From Stomorhina lunata (lineage: Eukaryota > Arthropoda > Insecta > Diptera > Rhiniidae): a stretch of DNA of 64,000 bases. This document shows positions 12,283 through 22,494 of the stretch, piece after piece. Within the stretch, counting starts at the first letter, position 1. The number at the start of each line of letters is the position of its first letter. The position numbers were made by a program, and so were the translations under genes. The stretch covers positions 94,563,764 to 94,627,763 of the forward strand of contig OW121744.1 of assembly GCA_933228675.1 (NCBI GenBank). The letters are read 5' to 3'. The notes beneath the pieces are model-generated. The model did not search any database. It saw only the letters and a program-made list of their open reading frames with translations, and was not told where the DNA came from.

Positions 12283-13478
12283 AGTCTAGTCATAGTCTAG
12301 TCATAGTCTAGTCATAGTCTAGTCATAGTCTAGTCATAGTCTAGTCATAGTCTAGTCATAGTCTAGTCATAGTCTAGTCATAGTCTAGTCATAGTCTAGT
12401 CATAGTCTAGTCATAGTCTAGTCATAGTCTAGTCATAGTCTAGTCATAGTCTAGTCATAGTCTAGTCATAGTCTAGTCATAGTCTAGTCATAGTCTAGTC
12501 ATAGTCTAGTCATAGTCTAGTCATAGTCTAGTCATAGTCTAGTCATAGTCTAGTCATAGTCTAGTCATAGTCTAGTCATAGTCTAGTCATAGTCTAGTCA
12601 TAGTCTAGTCATAGTCTAGTCATAGTCTAGTCATAGTCTAGTCATAGTCTAGTCATAGTCTAGTCATAGTCTAGTCATAGTCTAGTCATAGTCTAGTCAT
12701 AGTCTAGTCATAGTCTAGTCATAGTCTAGTCATAGTCTAGTCATAGTCTAGTCATAGTCTAGTCATAGTCTAGTCATAGTCTAGTCATAGTCTAGTCATA
12801 GTCTAGTCATAGTCTAGTCATAGTCTAGTCATAGTCTAGTCATAGTCTAGTCATAGTCTAGTCATAGTCTAGTCATAGTCTAGTCATAGTCTAGTCATAG
12901 TCTAGTCATAGTCTAGTCATAGTCTAGTCATAGTCTAGTCATAGTCTAGTCATAGTCTAGTCATAGTCTAGTCATAGTCTAGTCATAGTCTAGTCATAGT
13001 CTAGTCATAGTCTAGTCATAGTCTAGTCATAGTCTAGTCATAGTCTAGTCATAGTCTAGTCATAGTCTAGTCATAGTCTAGTCATAGTCTAGTCATAGTC
13101 TAGTCATAGTCTAGTCATAGTCTAGTCATAGTCTAGTCATAGTCTAGTCATAGTCTAGTCATAGTCTAGTCATAGTCTAGTCATAGTCTAGTCATAGTCT
13201 AGTCATAGTCTAGTCATAGTCTAGTCATAGTCTAGTCATAGTCTAGTCATAGTCTAGTCATAGTCTAGTCATAGTCTAGTCATAGTCTAGTCATAGTCTA
13301 GTCATAGTCTAGTCATAGTCTAGTCATAGTCTAGTCATAGTCTAGTCATAGTCTAGTCATAGTCTAGTCATAGTCTAGTCATAGTCTAGTCATAGTCTAG
13401 TCATAGTCTAGTCATAGTCTAGTCATAGTCTAGTCATAGTCTAGTCATAGTCTAGTCATAGTCTAGTCTAGTCATAGT
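12283..13478 (+). repeat. 11-bp satellite array AGTCTAGTCAT
   Basis: About 108 head-to-tail copies of the 11-bp unit AGTCTAGTCAT. I noticed essentially no sequence variants until the last unit, where one copy is shortened (GTCTAGTCTAGTC). Each unit has one CTAG. The reverse complement of this satellite recurs at 34807-35750. Confidence 0.97.
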
Positions 13479-13835
13479 AAAAATGCTGTCAATTTACAAT
13501 TTGAAGTTCGTAATACTTAAGAAAATTTTTTTATGAAATGAATGAGAATTATATTTATTTTGCAGTTTCATACCAGTAGTGCGCACTTGCACATTTATAA
13601 ATTCGCGATTGTACTTTGAGCAGCAGAGTGTGTGTTCTCATTTCATCATAGCATCTTATTTAATTATTGTAAAGTTTGTTAGTTTTCCGGTAAAATAATA
13701 TTTGATACTTTTCACAGTTTGGTTTTTTTTGTTTTTTTTGCTGTTTTTTTACTACTTAACAGTTTTATTGAGTTAAAAAACAATCAGCAAAAACTTGTTA
13801 ACTATGATTTGTCTTAAATAGACTTTTAAAGTAAA
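13479..13835. other. Spacer between 11-bp satellite and Tc1 element
   Basis: Ordinary AT-rich sequence with a short GC-richer stretch near 13570-13640. No gene seen. It ends at the TA dinucleotide (13836-13837) that is the Tc1 target site. Confidence 0.6.
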
Positions 13836-13837
13836 TA

Positions 13838-13863
13838 CACTTTGGAGCAAAATTGAGCCAATG
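13838..13863 (+). repeat. Tc1 element left terminal inverted repeat
   Basis: The 26-base outer repeat starts CACTTTGGAGC and ends GAGCCAATG. It matches the reverse complement of 15434-15459 with one mismatch. It is the expected outer transposase binding and cleavage site. Confidence 0.93.
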
Positions 13864-14021
13864 TAAATAATTTTTTTGTATATTAACTACTATTTAACTA
13901 TTTTTTTCATAACAACGAAACTGTTTGCATTTTTTAATAACATATATTACATTCTCTTAAAAAACTAATAAACATTACCATATTCGGTATTTGGAATATA
14001 TTGATCTCTTTATATCAACTG

Positions 14022-14045
14022 CATTGGCATACTTTTGCTCCAGCC
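14022..14045 (-). repeat. Tc1 element inner left repeat
   Basis: Reads CATTGGCATACTTTTGCTCC on the plus strand. Its reverse complement resembles the outer repeat (GGAGCAAAA ... CCAATG) and it pairs with the inner right repeat at 15249-15272. It lies in the opposite direction to the outer left repeat, unlike the same-direction arrangement usual for IR/DR Tc1 elements. Probably a second transposase binding site. Confidence 0.8.
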
Positions 14046-14159
14046 AAAAATTACTCAATTAACGGTACTTTAACATGAAGTCTTTTTTAATAATTATTAC
14101 TGGTTTGTAAAATTTGAACATTTAGTGCTTAATTAAGAAATATATCAAAACAATTTGGA

Positions 14160-15232
14160 ATGAAACCATTATCGAAAGAATTAAAAGACGAAATTATAAA
14201 TAGGGCTAAAAATGGTGATACAACTCGAAAAATCGCAAATTTTTATAAAATAGGACAGCGATCAGTGGCTAGATTTATTGCGAATTATAGAATTTGTAAT
14301 CCAGATCAAAAATTTGAAAGAAAAAATGGAAGACCTAGAAAAATTTCTGATACAGAATCCAGAGCCCTTGGGCGTTTATTCGTTTCCGGGAAAATAAACA
14401 GCACTAAAGAGGCAGTTACTGCCTGCTCTGTTGATGTCAGCAGATGGACTGTCCAGAGGGCTCTTAAAAATATTGGATACAAAGCTTCTATAAAAAAGAA
14501 GAAACCAAAATTATCTGATAAAAACGTTAAATCCAGAAAATCTTTTTTTGAAAAATACAAGTCATACACAGTACCAGATTGGCACACGGTGAGTGTTTAA
14601 ACTTTTTTTTTATATATATTTGACCTTTTTTGTTTGATTTGAAGGTCATATGGTCAGATGAGACCAAAATTAATAGATACCAATCGGATGGGAAGGTTTG
14701 GTATTGGGCCAAACCATCAACCACTCCAAATCCAGCTCATGTATCTCAAACCATTAAGCATGGAGGCGGTTCCCTCATGGTTTGGGGATGTATAACTCCA
14801 GATGGCGTGGGTCCCATTGTTCGGGTAGAAGGCATAATGCGTAAGGAGGACTATCTTCGCATTTTGCAAGAAAATTTGCCTCTAGCTCTGGCCAAAATGC
14901 CAGAAAGGCCCGAAAATGTCATATTCCAACATGACAATGACCCCAAACATTCTGCGAAAATTGTCAAAGAATGGCTTTGTTCTCAGGAGTTTGGGGTCAT
15001 GGAGTGGCCAGCGCAGAGTCCCGATCTTAACCCGATCGAAAACTTGTGGGCTTATCTAAAGCGTCGGCTCGCAGGATACGAAGAAGTCCCAAAAAGTATT
15101 AACGAGCTATGGGAGAGGGTAAAGGCTGAATGGGAAAAAATTCCTCCAGATTATATAGCTAAACTTTATCAGTCTATGCCAAAGAGGATGAATCAGTTGA
15201 AAAAAGCTAAAGGATATTGGATTAGTTATTAA
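14160..15232 (+). CDS. Tc1-type transposase (two exons)
   Basis: Cut-and-paste transposase acting in the nucleus on this element's inverted repeats. Exon 1 is 14160-14588 (143 codons) and exon 2 is 14645-15232 (195 codons plus stop), giving 338 residues, the normal Tc1 length of about 340. Residues 1-55 form the first helix-turn-helix (KELKDEIINRAKNGDTTRKI). A GRPRK motif near residue 58 links it to a second helix-turn-helix (about 65-120), and a KKKKPK basic stretch near 128 may be a nuclear signal. Catalytic residues are D148 (WSDETK), D240 (FQHDNDPKH) and E275 (LNPIENLW), with 34 residues between the last two (DD34E). Without splicing, exon 1 ends at a stop three codons past residue 143. 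Splicing at GT/AG restores the conserved HTVIWSDE block. No other break seen. Confidence 0.92.
14589..14644 (+). other. Predicted 56-bp intron in Tc1 transposase
   Basis: Starts GTGAGT and ends TTTGAAG with a T-rich interior, the size of a minimal fly intron. Removing it joins codons in phase 0 and gives the conserved sequence leading into the first catalytic aspartate. The intron contains an in-frame stop. The alternative, a disrupted gene, is less likely because the splice signals and phase fit exactly. Confidence 0.8.
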
Positions 15233-15248
15233 ATTTTTATGAGAAATC

Positions 15249-15272
15249 CTTGGTGCAAAAGTATGCCAATGG
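15249..15272 (+). repeat. Tc1 element inner right repeat
   Basis: TTGGTGCAAAAGTATGCCAATG is the inverted partner of 14022-14045 and is similar to the outer left repeat read in the same direction. It sits just after the transposase stop codon. Confidence 0.8.
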
Positions 15273-15433
15273 CTTGAATTAGAAATCTTTTGTTTTTATA
15301 AAATCAGATGTTATGAATAAGTGTTTTTGTTACCGCTTTATATTTTTCTCATATGGATATTTTTAATTTAGCAAAAAGTTTAAAAATAATTAAACAAAAA
15401 CGATTAAAAATAATTTGTCTTTTTTATTTAAAA

Positions 15434-15459
15434 CATTGGCTCAGTTTTGCTCCAAAGTG
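15434..15459 (-). repeat. Tc1 element right terminal inverted repeat
   Basis: CATTGGCTCAGTTTTGCTCC then AAAGTG, the reverse complement of the left end with one mismatch, followed by the TA target duplication. Confidence 0.93.
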
Positions 15460-15461
15460 TA

Positions 15462-17330
15462 TATTTAATAATTCTAAAAATATAGTCATAAAATTTATAA
15501 GGCAAATAAATCTTAAGACATATTTAGTCATATATAATTAAAAATTATTTATTATATTTGTTTTACAGTAGTTTTTTTTATGAAAAGACTCATGTTACAG
15601 TTTTTGTAATAATCGTTCGTACTATCTGTTTTTTTTCTGGTATTTTGAGTTAACTCTAGAATTACTCATTACGTCCTGGGTCTGGCAGTATGTTATTTTA
15701 ACTATGATTGAATTATGGTTATTTGTCGATATTTTTGAATTAATTTATTATTGTAAGTAGATACGAGTTAATATTAATTTATATGGAAAAAAACTGGTAA
15801 TTGAATTTGAAAAAGAAATTAAAATTTTATTGCTTTTATTGGTTTAATTTAAAATAACACCTGTACTGGAAGCTTAGCAGTTAACAATTGATATTTTATT
15901 TACTGGTATTAATGGAATTTTTGGCATTACCCTAGTTTTTTTTTTTTTTTTTTGAAAAAATAAATATCAGTTATTAAAAATTAAGCTGCACCTTAAAATT
16001 TAAAATATGCAAAGAATTACCTAAAATGTCTTAAATCCGGGGTGACTCAAAAGTTAAACCAAATAATTATTAGTTTTCTTTTATACCAGCAGCTTTTTAC
16101 TCACTTCTTTATGCTTTACCCTGAGTCAATTCTTTAACCGCTTACTTGTAATTAACTGAAGTTTTGGTCTTAAATTGAAGGTTTGCAAGCATTTGAAAAT
16201 TAATTTAAGTCAGGACTTATGAATTAATAAGTCAGTTCTGGTTAATTTATAGACTTTCACTCCAATTGTTAAATCTTATATTTAATGTTCTTAAACTCAA
16301 ATTAGTAAATAATTGTTATCCCTTGACTGAAACACTCCACAAAAAAAAATTGTTTTCTGTTATAAGTCTTTTCTTTGTTCTTTCTTAACCTTTTCACACA
16401 TAAGCTATTCTTCTTTTGTTCCAACGCTTCTTTTCAGATCGCTTCCAAAAGTCAATGTTGAACAAAAAAACCAAAAAGTTTGTCTTATTCTTCTCCAAAT
16501 TTGATAAATTATTGTTAATTTATAATGTATGAATTAAATCATCTTTTATGAAAAATTACACATGTATTTCTTTTATCTTTTTATGAAGTGATTCCTTTTC
16601 TTGGTTGTTCCATCAAAAGCCATCAAAAGATATTTTCTAAATCCCTTTTGAAATATTTTTGACCAAAGTGCGAGCATTGCGTTTCAACCATTTACACATG
16701 AGAAATTTTGCACTTAACACACCAACAGACGGACATACTCGTACATAGGAGGACGAGACTGGACAGGACAACACAACACAAAACATAATTAATGATCACA
16801 ATTTTCAAAATAAAGCTAATGGATGCTGTTAAATAATCACCCAAAAAATGTGAAAGAAATGGTATTCAGGCACATAACCATCAGGCTGGTGAAGATGTGA
16901 CAGCAGAGAAGACAGACATTTTGGTCAGAGACTGATTAAGGAGCAAGTGTAAGAAATGTTGGGTTAATGTGTGGGTTTTAGGGAATCTTGAACACTCTAT
17001 TATTTGAACAAGGTTTTTTGAAAGGCTCAAATTAATGTCTTAAGCTAGTCCACTTGCATAAAGGTCCAGTCTCACACTAAATTCTGATACCTTTCATACA
17101 GAGTTTTTCGTAACAACGACCATATATAAACATACCATAAGAAACTCAGCCTTGACTGAAATACTACATTTTAATATAAAATTTACTATAGGAACTTCAG
17201 TTCCTAGATATCAGTATTTGGATTGTCTAATCTCGAAACATAAAATCAAACCCTCGTCTTTCTATAAATTAATCTAAAATTATTTCTTACCTATAATTTT
17301 TCATCATAATTTTGTTAAGTCCCTGAAAAT
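15462..17330. other. Spacer, no gene seen
   Basis: AT-rich non-repetitive sequence. I found no coding region, RNA gene or transposon end. A stretch near 16700-16800 is slightly more GC-rich (GGACGAGACTGGACAGGACA) but has no open frame of note. Confidence 0.55.
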
Positions 17331-17334
17331 TTCA

Positions 17335-18070
17335 TATGATGTTAAATTATAATTTTTAATTTTAAAAAATTTCCATACTTTGTAAAAACTTTTTCTTTGT
17401 TTTCAATCTCTTAAAATTACAATAACCATTCTTAAAATTTATATTATTAAGATATTTCCTTATTTATTTGTAATAGATTTATTATAAAAACTCCAATTTG
17501 TTAAAAACAAATTATTTTAATAGAATAATTCAAAGAAAATATATCAAAAATTGTACAATTTTTCTCTGTTTTCCGTAATGTCCAAAACAAATATATAAAT
17601 TCCACAAAACATATTTCTTTATTTTGGAATTATATCATGCAAAAAATTTCCATAAATTTTAAAAATTTTTTCTTTGTTTTTGATAATTATCAAGAAAAAT
17701 TCTATAAATTTTGATTTATTTAAAGTCATTTCATACAAATTTCAATAAATAGAAAATTACAACAAAAAATTTCCATTAATTGTATTTTTTTTAATTCCAG
17801 TTATTTTGGAATTATTTTATGCAAAAAATTTCCATATATTGTAAAAAAAAAAATTATTTTGGAATTATTTCATGCAAAAAATTTCCATAAATTGTAAAAA
17901 AAAATTCATTATTTTTTAAAATTTTTAAAAAATTTCCATACATTTTGCAAATGTCTCTAACATTTTATACAAATTTCAATAAAATGAAAATTGCAACAAA
18001 AACTTTTCATAAATTGCATAAATTTTTTCTTTAACTCTAGTTATTTTGACTATAATATAAAGACGTAAAG
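17335..18070 (+). repeat. Large tandem duplication, copy 1
   Basis: A roughly 730-bp AT-rich block containing ATTTCCATAC, AAGATATTTCCTTATTTATT and TAATGTCCAAAA and ending TTGACTATAATATAAAGACG. The same landmarks in the same order recur immediately downstream at 18090-18790. No coding content is apparent. Confidence 0.85.
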
Positions 18071-18089
18071 GTTAGAGGAAGCTAAAAAT

Positions 18090-18790
18090 CTGAAAATGTT
18101 AAATTATACAAACTTTTTAATTTTTAAAAAATTTCCATACTTTTTAAAAATGTTTTCTTTGTTTTCAACAACTTCAAAAATCGCTGAAAATTACAACAAC
18201 GATTCTTAACATTTTATTAAGATATTTCCTTATTTATTTGTAATAAAAAACTCTAATTTGTTAAAAACACATTATATTAATAGAAAAATTCAAAGAAAAT
18301 ATCAAAAATTATACAATTTGTCTCTGTTTTCGGTAATGTCCAAAAAAATATATACATTTTGCATGCAAAAAATTTCCATAAATTTTAAAAATTTTTTCCT
18401 TGTTTTTGATAACTATCAAGAAAATTTCTATAAATTTTGATTTATTTAAAGTCATTTCATACAAATTTCAATAAATAGAAAATTACAACAAAAAATTTCC
18501 ATTAATTGTATAACTGTTTCTTTTATTCCAGTTATTTTTGATTATTTCATTCAAAAAATTTCCATATATTGTAAAAAAAATTTTATTTTGGAATTATTTC
18601 ATGCAAAAAATTTCCATAAATTGTAAAAAAAAATTCTTTATTTTTGATAATTTTTAAAAAATTTATTACATTATATACAAATTTCAATAAAATGAAGATT
18701 GCAAAAAAAAACTTTCCATAAATTGCATACATTTTTTCTTTAACTCTAGTTATTTTGACTATAATAATATAAAGACGTAAGGGTTGGAAG
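18090..18790 (+). repeat. Large tandem duplication, copy 2
   Basis: Second copy of the block at 17335-18070, with substitutions and short deletions throughout. It is too diverged to be very recent. The open frame at 18258-18440 lies within it and is AT-rich noise. Confidence 0.85.
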
Positions 18791-19440
18791 AAGTTAAAAA
18801 TCTGAGCTCTGGTTCTAAGTTTGATTACGAAATGTTAAACCTAGAAGAAGAATAAAGTGAGTGGAAGTAATTTGAGTTCTAATTCCACTTAAGACCGACA
18901 AATAAAGACAAACAGGCAGACAAAAAAAAACTGTTTTACTGTAGTGTATTGCACTAAGATCCCAATTTATTACAATTATTTATTATTGTTATATTGATTG
19001 AGGGTATTTATGGTAAACGTGAGTGGTTGCCAAATTAATATAAACAATTAATATCAGTTTCTATCATGATGTAGGGTATCTTTAGGATATGAGAAGCAAG
19101 TGAATATCTGAATGAATGATAACTTGACAAGGGAACAGAGAAAAAACGAAAACGAAGGCCCGGGAGAGACTAATGATCTGTTGAACAAAAATAAATGAGA
19201 CATAAAGACAATATTACAATATTAACAGATTTTTATTGAATAAAAGATGAAAAATTATGAATGGCAAAAGAAATGACATTTATGATGATAAGAATTTGAG
19301 GAAAAAATATGGCATTTATTTGGTTGAATATAGAAATTCTGTAGCAAAAGTAATTTTTTGTAAAAATAAACCGGTTACTTATTCATATAAAATCTCATTA
19401 TTTTCTAAGATTTTGAATTGTAAGATTTCTATAGAAAATT
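18791..19440. other. Spacer, no gene seen
   Basis: Non-repetitive sequence leading to the type D array. The open frame at 19257-19496 runs into the satellite and is not supported as a gene. Confidence 0.55.
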
Positions 19441-20925
19441 ATTGTCGGGTTGGGTTTTCTATAGACAACTTGACAGTAGATCAAGTTTTTCTATAGAAAA
19501 CTTATCCCACCGACAACTTTTCTATAGAAAACTTATCCCACCAACAACTTTTCTATAGAAAACTTATCCCACCGACAACTTTTCTATAGAAAACTTATCC
19601 CACCCATAACATTTCTATAGAAAACTTATCCCACCGATAACATTTCTATAGAAAACTTATCCCACCGATAACTTTTCTATAGAAAACTTATCCCACCGAT
19701 AACTTTTCTATAGAAAACTTATCCCACCGATAACTTTTCTATAGAAAACTTATTCCACCGATAACTTTTCTATAGAAAACTTATCCCACCGATAACTTTT
19801 CTATAGAAAACTTATCCCACCGATAACTTTTCTATAGAAAACTTATCCCACCGATAACTTTTCTAGAAAACTTATCCCACCGATAACTTTTCTAGAAAAC
19901 TTATCCCACCGATAACTTTTCTATAGAAAACTTATCCCACCGACAACTTTTCTATAGAAAACTTATCCCACTGACAACTTTATTATAGAAAACTGATTCC
20001 ACCGATAACTTTTCTATAGAAACCGTATCCCACCGATAACTTTTCTATAGAAACCGTATCCCACCGACAACTTTTCTATAGAAAACTTATCCCACCGACA
20101 ACTTTTCTATAGAAAACTTATCCCACCGACAACTTTTCTATAGAAAACTTATCCCACCGACAACTTTTCTATAGAAAACTTATCCCACCGACAACTTTTC
20201 TATAGAAAACTTATCCCACCGACAACTTTTCTATAGAAAACTTATCCCACCGACAACTTTTCTATAGAAAACTTATCCCACCGACAACTTTTCTATAGAA
20301 AACTTATCCCACCGACAACTTTTCTATAGAAAACTTATCCCACCGACAACTTTTCTATAGAAAAATTATCCCACTGACAACTTTTCTATAGAAAACTTAT
20401 CCCACCGACAACTTTTCTATAGAAAACTTATCCCACCGACAACTTTTCTATAGAAAACTTATCCCACCGACAACTTTTCTATAGAAAACTTATCCCACCG
20501 ACAACTTTTCTATAGAAAACTTATCCCACCGACAACTTTTCTATAGAAAACTTATCCCACCGACAACTTTTCTATAGAAAACTTATCCCATTGACAACTT
20601 TTCTATAGAAAACTTATCCCACCGACAACTTTTCTATAGAAAACTTATCCCACCGACAACTTTTCTATAGAAAACTTATCCCACCGACAACTTTTCTATA
20701 GAAAACTTATCCCACCGACAACTTTTCTAAAGTAAACTTATCCCACCGACAACTTTTCTATAGAAAACTTATCCCACTGACAACTTTTCTATAGAAAACT
20801 TATCCCACCGATAACTTTTCTATAGAAAAATTATCCCACTGACAACTTTTCTATAGGAAATTGATAACACCGACAACTTTTCTATAGAAAACTTATCCCA
20901 CATAAAATTTTTCTATAAAAAAGTT
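19441..20925 (+). repeat. 31-bp satellite array (type D)
   Basis: About 47 tandem copies of a 31-bp unit containing AACTTTTCTATAGAAAACTT followed by ATCCCACCGAC. It keeps the palindrome TTTTCTATAGAAAA of types B and E but has a GC-richer ATCCCACCGACA second half. A block of GATAA variants (about 19620-19940) precedes a block of GACAA variants (about 20040-20780), indicating local spreading. Two units near 19865-19910 have lost TA (TTTCTAGAAAA). Confidence 0.95.
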
Positions 20926-22494
20926 TTGAAAGTAAAATTATCAATGGAGTGGATTTTCTATGAAAGAGTGGAAATGACTACTTGTTGCCTTTTTTTCTTT
21001 ACACTGTCTTAACATTTTTTGTTATTTCGATACATTTTCGAACATTTTTTCGAAATAAATTGAAATTTGTAAAACAAACCGGAAAAATAATATTGAATTA
21101 TTTTAAACAATGTCTTACTTAATATAGAACTACCACGCAAACCAATTATGGACACTTAAAACAATTATCCGACTTTCTACTCCGGACTATATCCTGTCAA
21201 CAATTTATATGTAAATTATAAAATTTCAAATCCAATGACAAGCTTGTTAAAAAAACCCAATACCACTTATAACTTTTGTTTTATATGTAAGAGCATAATT
21301 TATTATAAATTTTGAAATCGAGTATTGGAAGCCCAAAATTAGTGCGTGATTGAACCGAAACAAGAAATGTTAATTTTCCTACAAATTTTCTGTAGAGTGT
21401 GTGTTAAATTGCTGTTAATTAGAGTTCCGTTTCTAGAGGAGCGTTTTCGAAAATTTGTTATGTTTTTCATGTGTTTGTGTTCTTTTTTTTTTGTTTTGTA
21501 AATGACGCCTTTAATAATTCCGAATTGTTTTGAAACTAATTTACAATTTATATGTTTGATGTATTGGAAATATCAGAGACCTACTCCAATTTTCATGCAA
21601 TATTGGGTTTATTTTTAGTAAAATTTAAAAAACTTGTTGAAATATCCATTTTTTACAGAGAGTGCGTGCGACCTAACGCTTGAATGTGTCTGTTTAAAGT
21701 TGAAAATACTAAAGAACATACATCTATAAAATGTTTGAAAAGTAACAGAAATCAAACAAAGATCTTAAGATTTAAGCCGACTTTATTTAAGAGTTCATTT
21801 TATTCACACTTAAATAACAAATATCCAGTTGTATGTTAAATGTCTGTCCCTCCATACGACCATTCGTTTGTCTATCTGTCTGTCCTTCCATCCTGTCCGT
21901 ATGCCTCTATGACTTTTCTATGTTAAATAATCGAAATAAAATTTAGTTTTCCAAACCTACAGAAACATTGTTGTGTGTTTGTACTAGATTTTTGTGTTTT
22001 TTGTTTTTTTTTTTTCATTGAAACAAACAAATAAACATTAAATCAACCAAATAGTCCAACCAGTCACACAACCAACCTACTGACACTCTAGAATCTAGAG
22101 TCTAGATCAAGAAAGAAAAAAAGTATATGTTATATACAAAAAAAGTAAAACTTAAACGTAACATGCATGTTTTTAAATATTCACAGTTTTGTTGTTACCA
22201 GTATTCACTCACTCAGTTTGTCAGTTATAGCACGGTACTTTTAGGATCTTATGTTGGAAGAGGCACAGTGGGTCTTTTTCTTATTCTACCCAGAATAAGG
22301 ACTTATTCCCAATCAGACATTGGTCGTATAACCTTCTCCCTAAATTATTACTTGTATTGCAGAATTCAGTAAATGACAAAACACAGAATACTTGCCTGCA
22401 GAATTCAGTAAATGACAAAACACATTTTTTTTTGAGAACGACTAAAGGAAAAGTAATGGGCAACCTCAACATTTAATTTTATCCCTCAAATGAA
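20926..22494. other. Spacer, no gene seen
   Basis: Includes a CTGTC/CCATC-rich stretch near 21840-21910 and a short direct duplication at 22358-22425. I see no coding or RNA gene. Confidence 0.55.
22358..22425 (+). repeat. Short direct duplication
   Basis: GCAGAATTCAGTAAATGACA followed by AAACACA occurs twice, 41 bases apart, with an intervening GAATACTTGCCT. Confidence 0.85.

Larger units (their letters stand above)
13838..15459 (+). mobile_element. Complete Tc1-type DNA transposon (1622 bp)
   Basis: The element is bounded by TA dinucleotides at 13836-13837 and 15460-15461, the target-site duplication expected of Tc1/mariner elements. Terminal inverted repeats of 26 bp (13838-13863 and 15434-15459; CACTTTGGAGCAAAA start) differ at one position. 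A second inverted pair lies internally at 14022-14045 and 15249-15272. The element encloses one transposase gene with an apparently complete DD34E triad. All structural parts for mobility look intact, so this could be a recent or still active copy. Minos is another fly Tc1 element with a small transposase intron, but sequence similarity to it looks limited. Confidence 0.93.

Noticed and set aside
14306..14724. Minus-strand open frames within the Tc1 element
   Set aside because: Antisense shadows of the two transposase exons.
19441..20925. Regular 31-bp repeats as a possible CRISPR array
   Set aside because: There are no unique spacers: units abut head to tail, and the sequence is eukaryotic with fly transposons and no cas genes.
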